Origin: Pantoea conspicua
Lineage (GTDB): Bacteria; Pseudomonadota; Gammaproteobacteria; Enterobacterales; Enterobacteriaceae
NCBI RefSeq assembly: GCF_002095315.1
Contig: NZ_MLFN01000006.1
Location: forward strand, 1 to 64,000
DNA: 64,000 nucleotides
Reading direction: 5' to 3'
Positions 8,201 through 18,400 of this stretch are shown one piece after another. A program made the translations under genes and the position numbers. The notes below the pieces were generated by a model. The model ran no database searches. It worked only from the letters and a program-made list of their open reading frames with translations, and was not told the origin of the DNA. Position 1 is the first letter of the stretch, and each line of letters starts with the position of its first letter.

Positions 8201-9370
8201 TTAGCGCTCCCGCAGCGATTCTTTAACTTTATTCAGCGGTTTAAGCAGGTAATCCATCACCGATTTCTGGCCGGTTTTAATTTCAACATTGGCGACCATA
8301 CCCGGCACAATCGGGAATTTGCGCCCGGCGCGGTTAGTCAGCTCTGCCTTTTGCGTGCGGACGTAGACGCGGTAGTAGTATTGATCGCGCTTAACCTCAT
8401 CCTGCAGCGTATCCGGCGAGACAATTTCCACCTCGCCCGGTAGATCGCCATAGATAGAGGAGTCGTAGGCGGTGATTTTTACAATTGCCGCCAGGCCAGG
8501 CCGGATATAAGCGATATCACGTGGATTGATGCGGGTTTCGATCAGTAGCTGATCTTCCAGCGGCACAATCTCCATCAGCTTGCCGCCCGGCTCCAGTACG
8601 CCACCGACCGTGGTCACCTGAATATCTTTAACGATGCCGCGCACCGGCGAATAGAGCGTAGCGCGCATCAGCTGATCCTCTTTACCCGCCGCTACCTGCA
8701 ACTGCGCATCCAGTTCAGCATTGTTTTTCACCTGCTCTTCATGGGCGCGTACCAGATAATCATTGCGCGCCTCATCGATTTTGCCGCGCAGGTCGCTGAC
8801 CTGACGCCGCAGGCGGATCACCTCGACCTGCCCGGCAGCGCCTTTGGCCACCAGCGGCTCAGTCAGACGCAGTTCATCCTGCACCAGTTTGAGCGACTGC
8901 TGCAGGTTGCTGATGGTTTCCGTCAGGTTGCGCCGCCGGGATTCATACAACTGCCTTTCGCGCGTCACCAGCTGCGGTTCCTTCAGGGTCTCCGCGCTGA
9001 ACTGCAGCGGCGTGCCTGACAGCTCGGCGTCCAGCCGTTCCGAGGAGGCACGCAGCGTGCGCACTTTGGCCTGAGCTTCACCGAAGTTGGACTGGAAGCG
9101 CGTCGGGTCCAGCGTCGCCAGGATCTGCCCTTTCTCGACAATATCGCCCTCATGCACGTTGAGCTGTTTGACGATACCGCCATCCAGGCTGTCAATCACC
9201 TGCGCCCGGCTGGAGGGCGTCACTTTGCCGGTGCCGACGGTGACTTCATCCAGAATGGCGAAGTGCGCCCAGATAAGGAAAATTGCCAGCGCCGCGGTAC
9301 AGAGCCAGATAATGGCGGACGTACGGCGCTCATGGCGCGCCAGATCTTTATCAATCATCACCAGACTCAT
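8201..9370 (-). CDS. HlyD-family type I secretion periplasmic adaptor
   Basis: This 389-aa membrane-fusion protein links the inner-membrane ABC exporter to the outer-membrane channel. It has a short cytoplasmic start, one membrane span (about residues 17-37), a beta-barrel/lipoyl half (Gly-Gly-Ile-Val-Lys-Gln-Leu-Asn-Val-His-Glu-Gly-Asp), a long coiled-coil hairpin (about residues 95-220, rich in Leu, Gln, Glu, Arg), and the second lipoyl/barrel segment ending with Val-Pro-Gly-Met-Val-Ala. The C-terminal Lys-Thr-Gly-Gln-Lys motif is typical of HlyD/LapC adaptors. Its start overlaps the stop of the exporter gene (ATGA), showing tight coupling. It is the last gene of the exporter operon. Confidence 0.93.
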   Translation of the reverse strand: MSLVMIDKDLARHERRTSAIIWLCTAALAIFLIWAHFAILDEVTVGTGKVTPSSRAQVIDSLDGGIVKQLNVHEGDIVEKGQILATLDPTRFQSNFGEAQAKVRTLRASSERLDAELSGTPLQFSAETLKEPQLVTRERQLYESRRRNLTETISNLQQSLKLVQDELRLTEPLVAKGAAGQVEVIRLRRQVSDLRGKIDEARNDYLVRAHEEQVKNNAELDAQLQVAAGKEDQLMRATLYSPVRGIVKDIQVTTVGGVLEPGGKLMEIVPLEDQLLIETRINPRDIAYIRPGLAAIVKITAYDSSIYGDLPGEVEIVSPDTLQDEVKRDQYYYRVYVRTQKAELTNRAGRKFPIVPGMVANVEIKTGQKSVMDYLLKPLNKVKESLRER

Positions 9371-11525
9371 GCGGCATCTCCTTTATTCGGGCCCGGTGCC
9401 GGCTGGGCGGCGGTTGAGGTGGCGCGGCGCAGGATCTCGTCACGCGGCCCATCGGCCACGATCCGGCCGTTATCCATCACCACAATACGATCGACCATCT
9501 TCAGCAGCGCCGGACGGTGGGTAACCAGGATCAGCGTGCGACCGCTGATCCAGCCCTGTAGCTGACGGATAACATGTTCCTCTAACTGCTCATCCATCGC
9601 GGCCGTCGGCTCATCCAGCAACACCACCTGCGGCTGGCGCAGGATCATCCGGCTCAGCATCACCATCTGACGCTGTCCACCTGACAGGCCACGACCGCCT
9701 TCATTAATAATGCGATCCAGACTGGCCGCATCCTGCTGCACCAGCGACAACGCGCCGCTGATGCGCAGCGCCTGCAGCATCTCCTGCTCGCTGGCGTGCG
9801 GATTACCCAGCATCAGGTTTTGCCGCAGCGTGCCAAAAAAGAGCCGCGAATCGTGGGATAGCCAGCCGAGCTGACGACGCAGATCGATCGGATCGATGCG
9901 TTCAATATCAACGCCGTCGACAATCACCTTGCCCTGAGTTGCCAGCGCCTGACCGGCGAGAATTTTTAGCAGGGTTGACTTGCCGGCGCCGACTTTGCCG
10001 AGAATGGCGATCCTCTCGCCCGGTTTGATCTGCATTTGCTGAACGTTGAGGACGTTCTTTTCATTCTCTTCGTCGTAGCTGTAGTGCACGTTACGCAGAT
10101 CGTACTGCCCGGTGAGCGTCGGACAGTGGGCCAGCGTGGCGGCCTCAGGCTGATCGAGCGGTTTCTTCAGCAGCTCATCCAGCCCTTTCATCGCCATTTT
10201 GGCGTGCTGCCAGCGGGAAAAGACCATCGTGAGCTGCATCAGCGGCGCGATGGTGCGTGAAGAGAGCAGGCTACAGGCGACCAGGGTACCGGTGGTGATT
10301 TGCGAATCGAGTATCAGGTAGACCCCAAACACCAGCATCCCGGCGTAAGTGAGCTGCTGCACCGTCGAGGCCCAGCCGGTCAGCCGCGCGCCCCATAAGC
10401 GTTGCTGGTTACTGATTGCAGCGCTGACCTCGTGCGTCTGTTCCCACTGGCGCTGAAAATAGGGTTCCGCCTGCAGCGCTTTAATATCTTCAATGCCTTC
10501 AATGGTTTCCACCAACACCGCATTACGCAGCGCCCCTTCCCGCAGCCCCTCTTTCGCCAGCCGCGCCATCGGGATCTGTACCAGCATGCCAGGGATAACG
10601 ATCAGCGGGATCGCTGCCAGCGGGATCAGCACCAGCCAGCCGCCGATAAATGACATGATGAACAGGAACAGGATAACAAACGGCAGATCGGCGGCGGCAC
10701 CTACCGTGGTCGAGGTCAGCAGTTCACGCACCTGATCAATTTCACGCAGTTGCGAAATAAATGAGCCGGTCGATTTTGGCCGCGCTTCATTACGGATGCT
10801 CATCGCCCGGGCAAACAGCATGGCGGAGACTTTCAGGTCGATGCGTTTACCCATTAAGTCGGAGACTGAGTACGCATCAGGCGGATCAGATACTCTATCG
10901 CCGCCGCAATCAGCACCCCGACAAACAACACCCAGAGCGTCGCCTGCGACTGCGCCGGGATCACCCGATCGTAGACCTGCATCGAGAACAGGATCCCGGC
11001 CAGCGCCAGCACGTTGCTGATCACCGACGCCAGCGAGATCTCGGTAATGCGTCGGCCCATACCGCGGAAATTTTTCCAGAACCAGTGCGGCTCATAGGGC
11101 TGAACAAACTCATCGATACGCGCATCGCGGCCGCGTGCCGCCACGCCGATCACCCCGACATCGCCCTGGCTACGGGTCAGCAGTTCGGACAGTGCGCCTT
11201 CACGCACTACGTCCCCGCCTTCACTCAGCCAGTAACGCGCACTGCCGTCGGGATCGATGCCTTCCAGCACCGCCACGCTGCTGTTTTCCAGCACCAGCAC
11301 CACCGGGGTGATCTCCTGACGCCAGCGCAGCTTGTTTTGCGGCACCATGGTCAGATGCAGCCCGAGCAGCCCGGAGAGGCGTTCAAGCTGCTGTGCCACC
11401 GGCAGATGTTCAAACCAGCGCATCTGCTGGCGTAAGGTTTTGCCGTCGGCAGGCTTACCGAAGCGCGCCGCCACACGCAGCATGGCGGCAATCCAGTTTT
11501 CGGTATTCAGGTTTTGTGCACTCAT
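9367..11525 (-). CDS. Type I secretion ABC exporter, LapB type (single-base frameshift)
   Basis: The gene reads in two frames: 223 aa from ATG 11525 to a stop at 10854, then 495 aa from 10854 to 9367. Adding one base near 10862-10868 (for example CAG-GTC instead of CAG-TC) joins them into a 719-aa exporter, the usual size. The N-terminal part is a C39-peptidase-like domain without a convincing catalytic Cys, the membrane domain has about six spans, and the ATPase has Walker A Gly-Lys-Val-Gly-Ala-Gly-Lys-Ser-Thr, signature Leu-Ser-Gly-Gly-Gln-Arg-Gln and Walker B Val-Val-Leu-Leu-Asp-Glu-Pro. It should energise export of the adjacent adhesin. Nothing else is damaged, so sequencing error is likely; otherwise secretion would be lost. 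Confidence 0.88.
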
Positions 11526-11553
11526 CGTTAATGCCTTTTAATACAGAAGCTCG

Positions 11554-12909
11554 CTATTGCAGCGAAGGAAGGAGATCGCCGCTGCTGCGCTGACGATCGA
11601 TACCCAGAATATCCAGCAGATTGTCGACCGCCGCGGCGTAGCGCACGGTGGCATCCCAGCCATCGTAAAGCGCGGTGATACGCGAACTGTCTGCCTGAAA
11701 CACATCCTGTTCCACGCTCAGCAGATCGTTCAGGCTGCGCTTACTGAGCCGATACTCATCGGCGTAGACGTTTCGGGTATGGTCGGCGCTGGCCAGCTGT
11801 ACTTCACCGGCCGCCTGACGCTGCTGCGCACCAATCATGTCGGCATAGGCGGTAGAAGCATTCTGATTGATGGTCAGTTTGGCCTGCTGCACTGCCGCCT
11901 GCGCCGCTTCACGATCGCCTTCAGCGGATTGCGTTCTGGCATTCACCATCCCGCCCTGATAGAGCGGCGCTTCAACCTGTAGCTGGACTTCATCATCCCA
12001 GTAGGACTGACGATCGTTCTCATAACGGGTCCGGCCCGCCTGAACTTTGATGGTTGGCCAGTGACCAGATTGCGCCTGACGCACCCGCTCGCGTGCCGCT
12101 TCCTGTTTAGCCTGGGCACTGCGCACCGCGGCGCTGTTGGCGTAGGCAATTTTGTCGAGGGTAATCTGCTGGTTCAGCAGCGCCTGCGGCAACTCCGGCA
12201 GTCCAGCCGGTACCACGCCGGTCAGCACCGTCAGCTGCGCTTTGGCCGAACGCAGCTGCGCCCGATACTGTTCCAGCGTGGCATGCATGGCGGCGATGCG
12301 GGTTTCCGCCTGTAATACGTCCGATTGTGAGTTGAGGCCGGCATCGGCGCGCAGTCGGGCGATATCCCGTACCCGCTCCAGTGAGGCGATATTGGTAAGG
12401 GCCGTCTCCGCCAGCGCCTGGTAACGTTTAACGTCCAGATAGGCCTGCAGCGTATCTTCCGCCACGGTGGTCATGGCGTCGAACAGGCCAAAGAGATAGG
12501 CATCGGACAAGGCGTGCTGTTCATCGATGGCCCCGCCGGTGCGGCCAAAATCGTACAGCAACTGACTGAGCATGATGCCGCCAGACCCATTGTTATTCAG
12601 GCTGCCGGCGGAGTCGGTCTGATGAGATCGGCCTGCCGCACCCTGCAGAGAGATCTGCGGATACCAGGCGCTTTTAGCGGCGTCGAGATCGCCTTCACCG
12701 ACGTGGATTTGTGCGGCCGCTTCCGAGATTTTCGGGTTGCGGGCGAAAGCGCGGAGAATGGCGTCACGCAGCGTTAAGGTGGCTATCTGTTCTTCGCTGG
12801 GGGCGGCACGCCAGTTAAATTCAGCTTTGGGCAAGGGTGCGGCAATGGCCGCGGGCAACACTACGCCATTCAGGGCGCATAACAAAAAGGTCAATCGCGC
12901 TTTGTTCAT
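11554..12909 (-). CDS. TolC-family outer-membrane channel for type I secretion
   Basis: This 451-aa outer-membrane efflux protein forms the exit duct of the secretion machine. It has a signal peptide (about residues 1-23, ending Ala-Ala-Ile-Ala-Ala-Pro), two repeated coiled-coil/beta-barrel halves rich in Ala, Gln and Arg, and the family-typical Leu-Tyr-Asp-Phe-Gly-Arg-Thr and Ala-Pro-Leu-Tyr-Gln-Gly-Gly-Met turns. ATG 12909 gives a standard signal peptide; an upstream TTG at 12921 is possible. It is the first gene of the exporter operon (channel, ATPase, adaptor), 28 bases before the ATPase gene, and is dedicated rather than the general TolC, which lies elsewhere in such genomes. Confidence 0.92.
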   Translation of the reverse strand: MNKARLTFLLCALNGVVLPAAIAAPLPKAEFNWRAAPSEEQIATLTLRDAILRAFARNPKISEAAAQIHVGEGDLDAAKSAWYPQISLQGAAGRSHQTDSAGSLNNNGSGGIMLSQLLYDFGRTGGAIDEQHALSDAYLFGLFDAMTTVAEDTLQAYLDVKRYQALAETALTNIASLERVRDIARLRADAGLNSQSDVLQAETRIAAMHATLEQYRAQLRSAKAQLTVLTGVVPAGLPELPQALLNQQITLDKIAYANSAAVRSAQAKQEAARERVRQAQSGHWPTIKVQAGRTRYENDRQSYWDDEVQLQVEAPLYQGGMVNARTQSAEGDREAAQAAVQQAKLTINQNASTAYADMIGAQQRQAAGEVQLASADHTRNVYADEYRLSKRSLNDLLSVEQDVFQADSSRITALYDGWDATVRYAAAVDNLLDILGIDRQRSSGDLLPSLQ

Positions 12910-13216
12910 TATGTTTACCAACAGGGGTTCTTATCATCATGGTGTTTTCCCGGTGAACAAAGAGTGCAAAACGGTGCGCCGTTACGGGCTATCGCCTCGT
13001 TAAACTGCGTCATTTAATTTATGGTTCGCAAGCCAGACGCTAAACGACCTTTAACATTATTAGAACATAACCCTGTCTTCTTCCTGCTAAATATCGATGA
13101 AATAATTAATTATTTTGTTAACCGGGCAAAATTTAAACAACAGAAAGTTGTCCGCCAATCCAGACGGGCTTAACTAACCCGTCCGGAAGGCAGTACCTGA
13201 ACTAATGTTTTGTGGG
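12910..13216. other. Intergenic region, likely promoter of exporter operon
   Basis: About 300 bases between the Ig-like gene and the TolC-like gene. The centre (13020-13140) is AT-rich and probably carries the promoter for the channel-ATPase-adaptor operon. A hairpin, GACGGG/CCCGTC near 13163-13184, lies just after the Ig-like gene but has no T-run. No gene is seen. Confidence 0.4.
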
Positions 13217-15133
13217 TCAGACCAGAGGATGCGTGGCGGCGTGCTGCCACAGATGATCGGCGAGCGTATAAGGCGATTCGGCGACCAGATTGCTGTCGGG
13301 TGCTGCAGCGGCAGGAGACGATGCTACGGCCGTCAGGCTTTCTGCCTCACCGTTCGGGCTGAGCCTCTCCAGCAGCTGATCCACCGCCAGTGAATTGAGC
13401 GTCGCGGCAGTGTCAGTATGTGATGCCACCGTCACCATCTGGCTGGCGCTGGCCAGATTACCGGCGCTGTCTGTGGCGCTCACCGTCATCTGATATTCAC
13501 CGTCATCCAGCGGGGCCAGTTGCCCGGCCAGAATGGTCAGCGCCCAGCCCCCATCGGCTTTCACACTGGCACTGTAGTGCTGATCGCCGAGGCTTAACTG
13601 CACCAGGCTGCCCGGTTCCAGATGGGTCGAGCTGCCCTGGATCAGATGCCAGTTATTGACATCGGCGGCGTCGATCAGGTTATCGTCGAACGGAGTCTCC
13701 AGCGTCAGGGTCGGGCGCTGATGGATTGCCACGGTAAACAGCTCACTGTAGGTCTGGCTGTCGCTGTTGCCATAGTCATCCCAGCGGTTAAAGGTGGCGG
13801 ATACCGGGCCATCCGGTAATGCCTGCAGATCGCTGGCGCTCAGGGTGACCATGCCTTTGCTGTCCGGCTGATAGGTTTTGCCATTGAGTACCATTTCGTT
13901 GGCCCCTTCGACATACAGACTGAGATCGTGCTGCGCCTCCTGATAGTTAAGGATCATATCGCCACCAATATTCATCTCGATATAGATCGGAATAAAGCCG
14001 GTTTTGATATTCAGCTCATGGCTGGCATCGGTGTAGTTGTTGGCACCGTCAATCGACCAGGCGCGGATCTCGCCAACGTTAATAAATGCGTGGACATCCG
14101 CCGCCGGGATCACCACCTGCCAGTGACCATCCTCGCCAACCGTGGCGGCGTAATCTTTCTCATTGGCGCCGGTAATCACCAGCCGGTGGCCCGGCATCAC
14201 GGTCGAGAGCGTGCCACTCAGCAACAGATCCTGCTGGGTTTCCGCCAGATTGATCACGTCGTCGGCCGTCACCTTGTCGAAGCTAATCTGCGGCAGGCTG
14301 CTCAGATGGGTAATCAGGGTGAGCTGATGCGTTTCGGTCGCGGTATTGCCATTAGGGTCTTTCGCGCTGACCTGCAGAGTGTAGACCCCATCCTGCAGGG
14401 CTTTCAGATCGCTTTCATTGAAGTTGCCGGTCCATTTGCCGTCACTGTCGACGAGGGCGGTGGTGGTGAGGCTGCCCAGGGTCAGCGTAACCCGTCCGCC
14501 CGCCGCCAGATGCGTGCCGCTGCCGCTGATCTCCACGCCATAGACGCTCTCCTCAATGTTGACCGCATCATCTTTACTGATGGTGTCGACCGTCAGAGTC
14601 GGCTTAATGCTGCGATCGGCATAGAGACCGAAATCGACCGTGGTATCTGTGCTATTCCCGGCTTTATCGGTGATGGTCAGCGTCAGGGTGTGATTACCGT
14701 CCGGTACGCCTTTCAAAACCTCGGCGGGCATCGAGGCGTTCCAGTAACCCCATTGATTGACGGTGCTGTGCCAGCTCTGATCGTTAAAAGTCAGGGTGAC
14801 GGTTGAGCCCGCCTCTCCCACCGCCTGGCCGCGCAGATGAACCGGGTTCTGGGCTTCCCAGTTAGCGATCACGCCATCTGCAGCGATCGGTTCATAGGGC
14901 CGCAGCGCAGCGGGTGGCTGGGTATCCACGGCGGTGCTCACCGCCAGCGCAGAGAGATTGAGCGGTGAGTTGAGCGACGTCTCCGCTGACGTGCCGGCAA
15001 CAGGCAGCGAAAGAGGGTCACTGGCACTGGCGGTCGGGGCGAGATCGGGCGTGGCGGGCACGGCAAATTCACTGACCGCCGTCTGAAAAATAGATTCGAG
15101 CCGGACGGCACGAAGCGTATCGCGTTGTGACAT
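13217..15133 (-). CDS. Ig-like-repeat protein, probable second type I secretion substrate
   Basis: A 638-aa acidic protein without a Sec signal or membrane span. After a Ser/Ala/Pro-rich N-terminal region (residues 1-100) come five Ig-like domains of about 95-100 aa, each with a Leu-x-Gly start strand, an Asp-Gly-x-Trp turn and an Ala-x-Asp-x-Ala-Gly-Asn end. The same fold builds the giant adhesin next door. The C-terminus is short and has no RTX nonapeptides. ATG 15133 is chosen because GAGGTTAC precedes it at good spacing; the giant adhesin has the same GAGGTTAC leader. Its place between adhesin and exporter genes suggests export by the same machine or a role on the adhesin, which is inference. 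Confidence 0.75.
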   Translation of the reverse strand: MSQRDTLRAVRLESIFQTAVSEFAVPATPDLAPTASASDPLSLPVAGTSAETSLNSPLNLSALAVSTAVDTQPPAALRPYEPIAADGVIANWEAQNPVHLRGQAVGEAGSTVTLTFNDQSWHSTVNQWGYWNASMPAEVLKGVPDGNHTLTLTITDKAGNSTDTTVDFGLYADRSIKPTLTVDTISKDDAVNIEESVYGVEISGSGTHLAAGGRVTLTLGSLTTTALVDSDGKWTGNFNESDLKALQDGVYTLQVSAKDPNGNTATETHQLTLITHLSSLPQISFDKVTADDVINLAETQQDLLLSGTLSTVMPGHRLVITGANEKDYAATVGEDGHWQVVIPAADVHAFINVGEIRAWSIDGANNYTDASHELNIKTGFIPIYIEMNIGGDMILNYQEAQHDLSLYVEGANEMVLNGKTYQPDSKGMVTLSASDLQALPDGPVSATFNRWDDYGNSDSQTYSELFTVAIHQRPTLTLETPFDDNLIDAADVNNWHLIQGSSTHLEPGSLVQLSLGDQHYSASVKADGGWALTILAGQLAPLDDGEYQMTVSATDSAGNLASASQMVTVASHTDTAATLNSLAVDQLLERLSPNGEAESLTAVASSPAAAAPDSNLVAESPYTLADHLWQHAATHPLV

Positions 15134-15250
15134 AGGTAACCTCAAATCAGAACAGAAATGCAGGCGAAAACCATCAGATAAACTGATCGTTTTGGTTGAC
15201 GCAGTTATGTCGGGCGAGCGCAGGCCGCCCGTTTCCGCTGGCCAAAATTG

Positions 15251-15266
15251 GTTACCCGCAGGTAAC
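15251..15266. promoter_or_regulatory. Palindrome upstream of the Ig-like gene
   Basis: GTTACC-CGCA-GGTAAC is a perfect 6-bp inverted repeat in the 300-base gap (15134-15430) upstream of the Ig-like gene. It could be an operator. The rest of this gap has no gene; it must contain the promoter or read-through leader of the Ig-like gene. Confidence 0.3.
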
Positions 15267-15430
15267 AAGGATTAATGAATAGGCTACTAAAAAAGCAGCT
15301 AAAGAAATTATGACGTCAGATTCTGTGCAACCGGCGGCGTGGCGCCGTTTTCTGCCCCTACCCTAATCTTTCATCTGATTAATGAATAGTGGCGAAAATC
15401 TGGAAAATGAAATTATCACGGGCGGTAAAT

Positions 15431-15466
15431 AAAAAAATCAGCGGGCGCTCACACACCCGCTGATTT
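15431..15466 (-). terminator. Terminator of the giant adhesin gene
   Basis: AAATCAGCGGG (15435-15445) pairs with CCCGCTGATTT (15456-15466). On the minus strand the 11-bp stem is followed by TTTT-ATTTA. It lies 29 bases after the adhesin stop, so the adhesin is probably its own transcription unit. Confidence 0.88.
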
Positions 15467-15494
15467 CATCAGCATTACTGACCTTTTAGCGAAG

Positions 15495-18400
15495 TCAGAC
15501 GATATGCACCTGCAGGTTATGCTGCACCAGCACGTCGCCGAGGGTGTTATCGCTGGTCAGCGCCGAGTTGTGGTAAACCTCAAAGGTTTGCCCCTCAACC
15601 GTGCGCTCACCGGTCACGGCCCAGACGCCGCCATTACTGTTCGCCAGCGTCACCTGGCTGCCATCGGCTCCCTTGATCATCAAATCATCACTCTGTTTAT
15701 CGGTAATGCTGAGTGCTTCGTTGAGATCGAGTTTCACCGCGTTAGTGCCGGTTTTCCCCAGGTCAAGCACTTCAATGTGCTCCACTTTCAGGCCGAGCGT
15801 GGTGAGATCCAGGTTCAGATGCTCGCCGTTCAGCACCAGCGTATCGGTGCCTGCGCCACCATCAATGTGAGTAAAGTTGAGGTCAGTGACCGTCACGGTA
15901 TCAGCCCCGCTGCTGCCGATCACTGACGCGCCCTCCAGCGTGCTGCCATCGGCCAGGGTGATCACCACGCCACCAATGGTGTAGCTGGCCTCCTCTGCCG
16001 GCGCGGCGGCGGCGGTCTCCGTAGCGTTGGCGCTGTCACTGCTGCTGAGCGGCGTGACGATATCCGCCTCCGTGGTCAGTGTGGACACCACGGCAGCGTG
16101 AGGGGAACTTTCCTCACTGCTGCTGGCGTGCTGCGTTTCTCCACTGACACTGGCTACCGTGGCACTGTCATCGGCGACCGGGAACAGCGCCACCGACTCG
16201 CTGGCGGCAGTGGTAATCGGCAACAATGACCCTAGCAGCAGGGTATTGGTGGTCGAATAGCTGTTGCCTGCCACATCAGTGATGGTGACTTTCGCCAGCG
16301 TACCCAGCGACAGCAGCAGCCCGCCAACCGACAGTAATGACGGCGCGAAGTTGACAGAGTAGCGTCCCAGCGCATCGGTAGTAGTATTGATCGTCGGTCC
16401 GTTGCCGCCGTTGCCGAGCAACAGCGTGACGCTGACTTTCGACCCCTGCGCCGCGTTCAGCGATCCGCCCTGTACCGTCAGTCCGGTGAGCAACGAGGTC
16501 ACGACACTGAGTACCGGATCGGCTCCCACCAGCGGCGTATTGTGCGACAGCGCGGTGAAGCTGCTGTTGCTGGTGACGGTGTTGCCGCCAATGTCGGCGA
16601 CCGTGACGGTGAGTGGATGACTGCCGTCCGGGATAGCTTTCAGCGTCGCTGACGGCACGCTGATACTCCATGCCCCGTTGGCACCAATGGTGGTGGTGAG
16701 GACATTACCCGCCACGTTCACCGTCACCGTGCCGCCGACGGCATTGGTGCTGGTGCCACTGATGGTTTTCGGCGCATCGGCTTCCGCGATATTCAGATAA
16801 CCATCACCGCCAAAGTAGCTGCTCAGGCTGACGGTTGGCGTGGTGTGGCTGACCACACCCAGCGAGGCCGAACCGCTGCCGCTAAGGCCCGCACCGTTGG
16901 TGACGCTGGCGGTGACGGTCTGAAGGCCATCGCTAATGGCAGCGAGACTTGCTGCCGGGACAGAGAGGCTCCAGTTGCCGTTGCTGCTCACCGTGGTGCT
17001 GTAAGTCTGGCCGCCCAGCACCACGCGCACCACCGATCCTTCCGCATTAGTGGCGCTGCCGCTGATGGTTTGCGCGGTTTTAACATCGATCGCGCTCAGT
17101 GCATTGTCACCAAACAGGGAGGTGATAGCGACGGTGGGCGCGGTGTGCGCAATCACGCTCAGCGTATTATTGCTGGTCGCCACGTTACCATAGGCATCGG
17201 TACCGGTGACGATGACGGGTTTGCTGCCGTCAGTGATCGCCGCCAGATCTGCTTTCGGCACGCTGATACTCCAGCTGCCGCCGCTCAACACTTTGGTGGT
17301 GTAGGTCAGACCGTTCAGCGTGGCGCTGACGGTGGATCCGGCCGACAGACTGGAGCTGCCGCTGATGGTCTGGTTTGAAGCCAGATCCGCTGCGCTCAGC
17401 ACGCCGTCACCAAACACCGTATTCACCGACAGCGTCGGCTGGAACAGTCCCAGTGAGACGCCGGCGTTAATGCTGGAGACGTTGCCCACCGGATCGGTCA
17501 CCGAGGCGCTGACCGTGAAGTTGCCGCTCAGCAGTGTAGAGAGCACCGCTGGCGTCACCGTGGTCGAGAAACTGCCGTCGGCGTTCACCAGCGCGGTGGC
17601 GGTGGTATTGCCAATCGCCAGCCGGACGCTGCTGCCTGCCGCCACACCCGATACGGTGCCGCTGATGGTCTGGGTCACCAGCGACTCCGCCAGGTTCAGC
17701 ACCCCATCACCAAACAGCGGATTGAGCGTTACCTTCGGCAGGTTATGAATACCCACCAGCGCGCCCGCGGTGGCAGTGCTGGTGTTGCCCGCGCTGTCCG
17801 TGACGCTGACCCCGACGGTGAGATCGCCATCGGCAATGCCCTGCAACAGGGCTGGCGTCAGCGAAATATTAAAATTGCCATTCGCATCGGTGGCGGTCAC
17901 AAACTGCTGTGAGCCCACGGAGACCACCACTCGCGCCCCCGCTTCCGCCCCGCCCACCGCGCCGCCGATCACCTGGGTTATCAGCGCATCCGCCACGTTG
18001 AGCAGACCGTCACCAAACAGCGGATTAACGGTGATGGTGGGCAGCAAGGTATCGACCCGGAAACCGGCACTGGTGCTGGCGGTATTGCCCGCCGCATCGG
18101 TGACCGAAGCGCCGACCGTCAGGTTACCCTGCGCCAGCGTGCCTAAAATATCCGGCGTCACCGTGGCGCTGAAGGCGCCGCCAGCGCCCACGGTGGCGGT
18201 CAGCTGACTGTTGCCGACATTCAGCGTCACCACCGATCCCTGCGCAACATTGTTCACCACCCCACTGATCACCTGGCCGGTGGCAATGTCCGCCAGGTTC
18301 AGCACGCCATCACCAAACAGCGAGGTCAGGCTGATGGATGGCGTCTGGGTAAAGATGCCGATAGATGCGCTGCTGGAAGCCACGTTACCCGCCGGATCGG

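Noticed and set aside
9367-10854. Treating the ATPase part as a separate 495-aa transporter gene
   Set aside because: It starts in the middle of the membrane domain, and the preceding frame supplies exactly the missing N-terminal domain.
13928-14806. Long plus-strand open frame (292 codons) opposite the Ig-like gene
   Set aside because: It is the antisense of a repetitive GC-rich coding sequence, has no RBS and no recognisable domain; the minus-strand frame has clear Ig-like repeats.
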